Part shown: piece by piece, positions 8,096 through 12,805 of the stretch | Position numbering within the stretch: the stretch's first letter is position 1 | How the letters are laid out: every line of letters starts with the position of its first letter | NCBI GenBank assembly: GCA_018985225.1 | Contig: JADGIF010000251.1 | Coordinates: 1-12,805 of the forward strand | Length of the DNA stretch: 12,805 nucleotides | From: Amoeboradix gromovi | Taxonomy: Eukaryota; Sanchytriomycota; Sanchytriomycetes; Sanchytriales; Sanchytriaceae | Direction: 5' to 3' | The notes under the pieces: model-generated | What the model was told of the DNA's origin: nothing | Database searches by the model: none | Seen by the model: only the letters and a program-made list of their open reading frames with translations | Program-made: the position numbers and the translations under genes

Positions 8096-9973
8096 CTAAG
8101 ATTTCTCTTTAACATCATTTTTTGAATTACTGTACTCCTTCAACTCTTCTGCGTATTCAGGTCTTAATTTATATATATCCCGCTGACTGAGATTACTTAT
8201 CTTATTCCACTTGCTATCAAATTCTAGGTTGCGTGTCATTATATCCATGACTGCCAACACAAATACTCCGCAACTTACACCATCTTTCTGAGCATTCAAC
8301 GATAAACTTTCGAAATTAATTTTAAAATTTTGAAGTTTATAGTGAAAGAACCTCTCTATACTAGTTTTCAACTTATTCGTAGCAGGTCCATAATAGAAGT
8401 CAATATAATAGACAGTCACAGCATCCGAATGTTTTACTGCAACCACAGTAACCCAATGATTATTTTCTAAAAACATGGGAATGACAAATGGAAAGCTTTC
8501 GCCATCCCAATCATCGTAAGCAAGTAATATTGCATCTATATTACTCTGAAAATGCTGAGGGGTAGTTTGCCCTGATAGAGCAGTCCCAAAAAAGACTGAG
8601 CTAACTTGACCCAGCCTTTGTCCAGAATCTGTTTTCGCAGAATACATTTTAGCGAAAGAATCCAAAACACAGCTATCAACAAGCTTACTAAGATCCTTAA
8701 ACTCGGCAATATTCTTCTCCATTAAACAAAAATCCGTATCACGATCTCTCAGCCTTCTAATTTGTTCCGCTTCCGCGATAATTGATTGCGAGTAAGTTTC
8801 ACGATTGCAGCCAGAGTCTGTAGTACTTTCGCAAACATCATCTATTCCGGATTTCCGAGGAACGCCACTGAACATACGTATATTTGGATCCACATTCAAG
8901 GATTCAATTAAACTCTTGTAAAAAGCGTCAATCTGTTGTATTGAAGTCGATTGCATCTCAATTAACAAAGATTCAAGTCTATAATTCTGAAGCTCAGAAA
9001 TAAAATAAAGGTACAACAAACTGCCTTTGAAAGAAGATTCCGACCCGCTATAAAGTATTTTACTTTTCGTGATGGAGACTTTTCCAAAGTCTAATTTCAG
9101 CATATTACGAACTCTAAATGAATATGAAAAGTCATTCAAGTAACTATCAATCATACTGTTTTGATAACCTGAATTATCACCACCTACAAAGAGTACATCA
9201 ATCTTTTTAAAGCTGCTTACAACAACTGTCGCAAAAGTCTTTTCTGAAAGAATATTAGATATCTCAATTCTAAAAATTAAGGGAAATGTTTTATAATCCC
9301 ATTCAGGTTGATTACGCGGATACCGAGCATCAATGAGATCATTAGTCAAGGGAATGTAAGCATATCTTGCTGCTCCCGTACGGTAATAATACCATTTCAA
9401 AAATGAGAGACTTGGCAATGGTTCATTACCTGAAATAAACATCTTGTCTTTAGAGAAATCAGGATTAAAACAAGGTTCCAAGTACTCAAAATAATAATCT
9501 ATTGCATCGTGAATATAATTAAGTACTTTACTTCTATTGTCTATAGACAGAGCAAAAGAAATAATCCAGGAGAAAAGGTTTTTGAACTCAGGAATATTCA
9601 CTGAAATAATAAAAGAGTCTTCAAACGCGGTTTTCAAGGCAAGTTCCAAATCTTGTGATACATATATGTCATTCACATAACATATAGTATCTAGTTTATC
9701 TGAACTTCTATTTTTTTGAATAGAGACTACTACTTGATAGTGACTGTCTAGTGAGCTTTCTTCCGCAAGTTCTCTCTTGAAGTAGAATGGAATAACTAGC
9801 TGGGTCCCAGCTTCCACTTTGTAATTCCGACGAGCAAGTTGATTAAGAGCTATTATTTCCGGATATAATAACAAAGTATTCCTACTTTCTTTTGGAATTT
9901 TCTGGTAAGCGTAAGACATGTTCTCTTCTGTAATAAACTCGCACAATGCCATCAGGGCAATCATAAGAATCAT
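8096..9973 (-). CDS. C48 (Ulp1/SENP-like) cysteine protease, possibly secreted
   Basis: The 625-aa protein carries a Ulp1-type peptidase domain near its C-terminus (about 480-585). The catalytic set is visible: His506 in NNHWVTVVAV, Asp525 in VYYIDFYYG, the oxyanion Gln562 and nucleophile Cys568 in NAQKDGVSCGVFVL. Members of this family cut SUMO, NEDD8 or related tags from conjugates. The 480-residue N-terminal part matches nothing I know. It has a Cys-containing stretch (about 380-390) and a charged helix with EAEQIRRLRDRD (401-412). The first residues, MILMIALMALCEFITEEN, form a short hydrophobic run that could be a signal peptide; a second Met at 19 would give a protein without it. A TGA lies in frame 9 nt upstream of the ATG, so no longer start exists without an intron. 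It diverges from the 198-aa gene across 80 bp. No frame break is seen and the active site is intact. Confidence 0.85.
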   Translation of the reverse strand: MILMIALMALCEFITEENMSYAYQKIPKESRNTLLLYPEIIALNQLARRNYKVEAGTQLVIPFYFKRELAEESSLDSHYQVVVSIQKNRSSDKLDTICYVNDIYVSQDLELALKTAFEDSFIISVNIPEFKNLFSWIISFALSIDNRSKVLNYIHDAIDYYFEYLEPCFNPDFSKDKMFISGNEPLPSLSFLKWYYYRTGAARYAYIPLTNDLIDARYPRNQPEWDYKTFPLIFRIEISNILSEKTFATVVVSSFKKIDVLFVGGDNSGYQNSMIDSYLNDFSYSFRVRNMLKLDFGKVSITKSKILYSGSESSFKGSLLYLYFISELQNYRLESLLIEMQSTSIQQIDAFYKSLIESLNVDPNIRMFSGVPRKSGIDDVCESTTDSGCNRETYSQSIIAEAEQIRRLRDRDTDFCLMEKNIAEFKDLSKLVDSCVLDSFAKMYSAKTDSGQRLGQVSSVFFGTALSGQTTPQHFQSNIDAILLAYDDWDGESFPFVIPMFLENNHWVTVVAVKHSDAVTVYYIDFYYGPATNKLKTSIERFFHYKLQNFKINFESLSLNAQKDGVSCGVFVLAVMDIMTRNLEFDSKWNKISNLSQRDIYKLRPEYAEELKEYSNSKNDVKEKS

Positions 9974-10053
9974 GATCAGGTTTCACCCTAGATCTCTGAG
10001 ATTTCTCATTACTAAGAATTATTTCATAAATTAAAAAAGATGTATTTGAGGCC
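9974..10053. promoter_or_regulatory. 80-bp divergent promoter
   Basis: This is the only space between the starts of the protease (-) and the 198-aa gene (+), so promoter elements for both must lie here or inside the genes. It contains an AT-rich stretch with TTAAAAAAG about 18 bp upstream of the plus-strand ATG. No specific factor site was recognised. Confidence 0.4.
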
Positions 10054-10650
10054 ATGTCAGAATCAAAATTGGAGGCTGTTGCTCATTTGAGCATGGATTT
10101 ACTATATGGAATTGAAACCCAGGGATGGGAATTTTATGTAGCTGATTTTGAAAGAGAAGTATATTCCTGTTTGAATGTAAATCATCCAGTTTCCGATGTA
10201 GCAGAGATTTCGAACGGCCCTGAAGAAGTTGAACCAAAGCACAAAGGAATAAGTTTTGAAAAAATTCAATTGATTCCCATCAACTCTGAAATGGTGCAAA
10301 TTCTTGCTAGGATTACAAAATTGCAAGAAATATGCGTAAAAGTTGAGATGATAAGAATGCGTCCCTTGTTAAACTTGAGATATAGAATAAGTGTTCTAAA
10401 CACAGAATACGAAACGGCAAGCAAATATATTGCAGATGACGCTTTTTTAAATCGCAATTCAAACAAGTCTTCCAAGTGTTGCGCTATTCCTGCACCTTTG
10501 CCAAATATTTCCCAGCTGTCCAAGATGTTATCTGCCATCAATGTAGCAGACTTTCAGACTGATTTGTCTTCAGCTCATGGTAACAAAAAAAAATCTCAGT
10601 ATTTCTTATCTGATGAAATTAGCAACAAATTATCAGGAATGTACTACTAA
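10054..10650 (+). CDS. Unrecognised 198-aa protein
   Basis: One uninterrupted frame from ATG 10054 to TAA 10650. The N-terminal 60 residues are acidic with two aromatic-rich patches (GWEFYVADFEREVY, 24-37). A helical middle (about 75-130) reads SEMVQILARITKLQEICVKVEM and continues with RMRPLLNLRYRISVLNTEY, suggestive of a coiled-coil or helical-bundle subunit of a complex. The last 60 residues are Ser/Asn/Lys-rich and end LSGMYY. There is no signal peptide or membrane segment. I recognise no family; its size and helical nature would fit a fast-evolving subunit of a nuclear or cytoskeletal complex, but this is a guess. It lies 52 bp before the Ran start on the same strand. An AATAAA 3 nt past the stop supports this 3' end. 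Confidence 0.75.
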   Translation: MSESKLEAVAHLSMDLLYGIETQGWEFYVADFEREVYSCLNVNHPVSDVAEISNGPEEVEPKHKGISFEKIQLIPINSEMVQILARITKLQEICVKVEMIRMRPLLNLRYRISVLNTEYETASKYIADDAFLNRNSNKSSKCCAIPAPLPNISQLSKMLSAINVADFQTDLSSAHGNKKKSQYFLSDEISNKLSGMYY

Positions 10651-10702
10651 CGTAATAAATTAATTTCCATTTAAATTATTTTTCGGACGTCTCCTACTTA
10701 CG
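10651..10702 (+). promoter_or_regulatory. Ran promoter with GACGTCTC motif
   Basis: These 52 bp are all that separates the preceding stop from the Ran start. They hold the AATAAA of the upstream gene and then GACGTCTC at 10686-10693, 10 bp before the ATG. The same octamer occurs at 7644-7651 in the other divergent promoter. GACGTC is the palindromic core of ATF/CREB-type bZIP sites. Function is inferred. Confidence 0.3.
10654..10659 (+). terminator. Poly(A) signal AATAAA of the 198-aa gene
   Basis: AATAAA begins 4 nt after the TAA stop (10648-10650). With the next gene's ATG only 44 nt further on, the 3' UTR must be very short or overlap the Ran leader. Confidence 0.4.
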
Positions 10703-11366
10703 ATGTCTCAGCAACAATTACCGTAGTTTCTTCTAACGTAGGCATTTTAAATTAGTTTTGGTAGGCGATGGAGGTACTGGAAAAACAACATTCGTTAAGA
10801 GACATGTTACTGGTGAGTTTGAGAAGAAGTATATTGCCACTGTAGGTGTAGAGGTTAGAGGGTTATCATTTCACACTAATTTTGGAGAATTGGTGTTTGA
10901 TTGCTGGGATACAGCTGGTCAAGAGAAGTTTGGTGGACTAAGAGATGGTTATTACATTGGCGGTCAATGCGGAATTATCATGTTTGATGTTACTTCTAGA
11001 ATTACTTACAAAAATGTGCCAACATGGCATCGTGATCTTGTGCGCGTGTGTGAGAACATTCCTATCGTTTTATGCGGGAACAAAGTGGATTTAAAGGATA
11101 GAAAAGTCAAAGCAAAGAGTATTACATTTCATAGAAAGAAGAATTTGCAATACTATGACATTAGTGCAAAATCCAATTATAACTTTGAAAAACCATTTTT
11201 ATACTTGGCAAGAAAGTTAGTAGGAAACAATCAATTGGAATTTGCAGCCGCACCTGCATTGCAACCACCTGAGGCTCAAGTGGACCCTGCTTTAATGAAC
11301 CAATACAACCAAGAGCTCGAACAAGCAGCTGCTCAACCATTGCCTGAGGATGACGATGATTTGTAA
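10703..11366 (+). CDS. Ran GTPase (nuclear transport)
   Basis: Ran is the small GTPase that drives nuclear import and export and spindle assembly. Coding parts are 10703-10722 and 10742-11366, joined across a 19-nt intron, giving 214 aa against 216 in human Ran. The joined start is [20 protein letters not shown]. Motifs are P-loop GDGGTGKT (15-22), switch [13 protein letters not shown] (34-45) with the key Thr40, switch [18 protein letters not shown] (63-78), NKVD (120-123) and SAK (148-150). The acidic tail ends DDDDL, diagnostic of Ran rather than Rab or Rho. [21 protein letters not shown] is essentially invariant in Ran proteins. Without splicing the frame opens only at a TTG (10758), too late for the first conserved strand, and no ATG lies between. 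Sequence identity to other Ran proteins is very high and no key residue is missing. It sits 52 bp downstream of the 198-aa gene. Confidence 0.97.
10723..10741 (+). other. 19-nt spliceosomal intron in Ran gene
   Basis: The segment reads GTAGTTTCTTCTAACGTAG: GT-AG ends, a pyrimidine run, and a CTAAC branch-point motif four bases before the 3' end. It interrupts codon 7 after its second base (CC|G, Pro). Unspliced, the frame from the ATG stops at once (CCG TAG). Spliced, the ATG joins in frame to [10 protein letters not shown], as expected of Ran. The next-best explanation, translation starting at a non-ATG codon inside the conserved first strand, would lose part of the nucleotide-binding core. 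Confidence 0.88.
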
Positions 11367-11370
11367 TAAA
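11365..11370 (+). terminator. Poly(A) signal AATAAA overlapping Ran stop
   Basis: The Ran stop TAA (11364-11366) overlaps an AATAAA at 11365-11370. Together with the two other AATAAA hexamers just past stops in this window, it suggests that 3' UTRs are extremely short in this genome. Confidence 0.4.
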
Positions 11371-11552
11371 TTGTTTGCAAGTTTAAACCAACTCTAGCTA
11401 TTGGGATGCACATTACTAGTAAGTTTGGTATGTTTCACTTTTATGGCCTATGCATTCCACAAAAATTCGTTGTTATTAATACCTGTTCTTCTTTTTAAGC
11501 TAAGGAATGAGTAAAAGTGACTAAATAGTTTTCTGAGTTACAGGAAATTACG

Positions 11553-11905
11553 ATGTATAGAGTTGGGGGAATCCAAAAATTAAGCACAATCAGGAATCTC
11601 CTAGAGAATAACGTCGATCCTTACAACTTCACTCAAAGGCTCTGTGCGATCTCATTTGTCAGCCTACTCTTTGATATTGATAGGGACTACAAGCCGTCTA
11701 CGCTGGATGCAACTATTTGTGTATGTTGTATCACTAGTTCTACAGCTGTGGTAGCCAGTTCCATAAAAAACAACCCATTATTGTCGCCTAAACTTTCTCT
11801 TAAAATTGTGTCCCATTTTAGGTGGCTAGAGAGTCTCTGGGTATCCGCAGTTCATTGGCTTCATGTGTGATATCAAATCTAACTAGTCTTGCTAACCTGA
11901 AGTGA
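11553..11905 (+). CDS. Unrecognised ~105-111-aa protein, possibly spliced at its 3' end
   Basis: ATG at 11553 opens a frame of 105 codons to TGA at 11868-11870. Its GC content is higher than that of the flanks and the composition is protein-like. It has an N-terminal basic/amphipathic stretch (MYRVGGIQKLSTIRNLLEN), a Cys-rich hydrophobic middle (LDATICVCCITSSTAVVASS, about 51-70), and a Trp-containing end (FRWLESLWVSAVHWLHV). A candidate 20-nt intron at 11867-11886 would replace the final stop and extend the protein with LANLK to a TGA at 11903-11905. No family was recognised. Context before the start, TTACG then ATG, resembles that of Ran (CTTACG-ATG). No AATAAA was seen downstream. It could be a small real gene, one exon of a larger one, or chance. 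Confidence 0.4.
11867..11886 (+). other. Candidate 20-nt intron (weak)
   Basis: The segment begins GTGATATC and ends CTAACTAG: a GT-AG unit of the same length class, with a CTAAC motif just before the 3' end, as in the two stronger introns. It spans the stop codon of the 105-aa frame. Splicing would add only six codons, VLANLK including the shared Val, before a new stop, so there is no homology to support it and a chance match is likely enough. Confidence 0.25.
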
Positions 11906-12805
11906 ATTTACGGGATAAAAGCATTTTGATTGAAGTTGTTATTGATCTCCGTATAAAGTTTTCTGTTATGCTCGGTCTTGTAGGTACCCGTAATTTAAAT
12001 TAAATAATCTCAATCACCACATTCCGATGCGTTGGTGGGAAACATATTTCTAGGAATTCTTTTAAAATCTGATTTATACCATTCCTTTCATCTTTTCTTG
12101 CTAGGAGGTTTCTAATTATGACCTTGGATATTGATATCCACGAAATGGCAACTCAAAGTATTGCAAATTATTCTCTTGATTGTCTTTGCTGCTAGCTGCA
12201 ATACATTTTCATACAGCTCACAATTGCAAATATGTTCTCAAATTATGGATGCTCATACATTTAGAATTATCGGGATCTTAAATAGGTTGACATATTTTTG
12301 TTTTCAAGAATATTCAATTTGCAAGACTAACTCATTAGCCTTATAAGGCAATAACAAGATGCCTTTCTGCAAATACCCATTGTACAGTCAATAACTTATT
12401 ACTTTGGTTGGTATTTCAATTAAGCAGTTGATTGGTTGCTTCCATTGCGGATTACAAGGCTGGAGGCTCTAATTTATTATCTCCACAATTGTTTTGGAGT
12501 TAGCTTGTAGAATGGCGTTTTTAAAATCGTTGAAATAGTTTGGCAAAATACCTGTATGAGCGTTATTGATTTCACTTGATTTGGTGGTTCATAGTTAGTA
12601 CAGCTTTCTTATAGCTTCTTTATTTTCATTCAATAGTAAACTAATTAAATTCAAAATATTTATTGAAAGTGCTAGATTCTTCCTAGTCTTCGTTTTAAGG
12701 TTTCAAGATGTATGGCTGCTTGGTCTCACTCGTAAAAAAGTCCTAATTTCCACAGAGAAGCTAGCAATGCTAGATGCTCCGTTACAGTGATTGCTCACGC
12801 TTTCA
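11906..12805. other. Gene-poor 3' flank, nothing convincing
   Basis: About 900 bp of AT-rich DNA. A frame at 12131-12346 has no ATG start and a random-looking composition apart from a short hydrophobic run. A 25-codon ATG frame lies at 12118-12195. The minus strand carries no open frame of note. No tRNA, snRNA or tandem repeat was recognised. A small inverted repeat, CTAGC-AAT-GCTAG, is present near 12761-12773. Confidence 0.45.

Noticed and set aside
10641-10659. Intron-like GTACTACTAACGTAA at the end of the 198-aa gene
   Set aside because: It resembles the intron signature but lacks a terminal AG in place, and the TAA inside it makes a sensible stop followed by AATAAA.
11406-11498. 30-aa ORF downstream of Ran
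   Set aside because: Short, random-looking composition, no helix or family; probably chance in AT-rich DNA.
12118-12346. 25-codon ATG frame and an overlapping 71-codon frame with a hydrophobic run
   Set aside because: The frames differ and the longer one has no ATG; I found no convincing short intron joining them.
230-12772. Nine-base TAGCATTGC found at 230, 683, 5056 and inverted at 12764
   Set aside because: More often than expected by chance, but it is very short, one copy is in coding sequence, and there is no shared flank.

Overview
The window looks like nuclear DNA of an early-diverging fungus, most plausibly of the Rozellomycota/Cryptomycota–Microsporidia branch. This rests on four things. 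There is a class V/VII-type chitin synthase with a decayed myosin-like head. There is an unmistakable Ran GTPase. Genes between 7.5 and 11.4 kb are tightly packed. Two introns are only 19 and 21 nt long. The lineage assignment is inference; that it is eukaryotic and fungal-type is seen directly in the proteins.

Layout. Positions 1-1578 are AT-rich and gene-poor, with one possible gene fragment (272-499). A compact block follows. An unrecognised, possibly secreted 227-aa protein (1579-2262, +) converges on a 1617-aa chitin synthase (7519 to 2645, -). That gene diverges from a 38-aa membrane micro-ORF (7698-7814, +). A doubtful 26-codon ORF (8015-8095, +) abuts the end of a C48/Ulp1-like cysteine protease (9973 to 8096, -) that may carry a signal peptide. 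The protease diverges, across 80 bp, from an unrecognised 198-aa protein (10054-10650, +). The Ran gene (10703-11366, +) follows 52 bp later. A 105-aa ORF (11553-11870, possibly spliced to 11905) comes next, and about 900 bp without a convincing gene closes the window.

The most notable observation is the pair of ultra-short spliceosomal introns. The chitin synthase appears broken by an in-frame TAG. Removing 21 nt from a GT to that TAG restores the family sequence exactly (EDRYLTT followed by LMLSEFP). The Ran reading frame lacks its first 18 residues until 19 nt (GT...TAG) are removed; this restores the start and the conserved [10 protein letters not shown]. Both introns end in YTAAYGTAG, so the branch-point motif lies directly against the 3' splice site. 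A third candidate (20 nt, ending CTAACTAG) sits at the end of the 105-aa ORF.

The genes do not form a pathway. Chitin synthase builds wall chitin at the plasma membrane, Ran runs nuclear transport, and the C48 protease would cleave SUMO/ubiquitin-like conjugates. Three genes carry an AATAAA within 0-9 nt of the stop codon, suggesting very short 3' UTRs.
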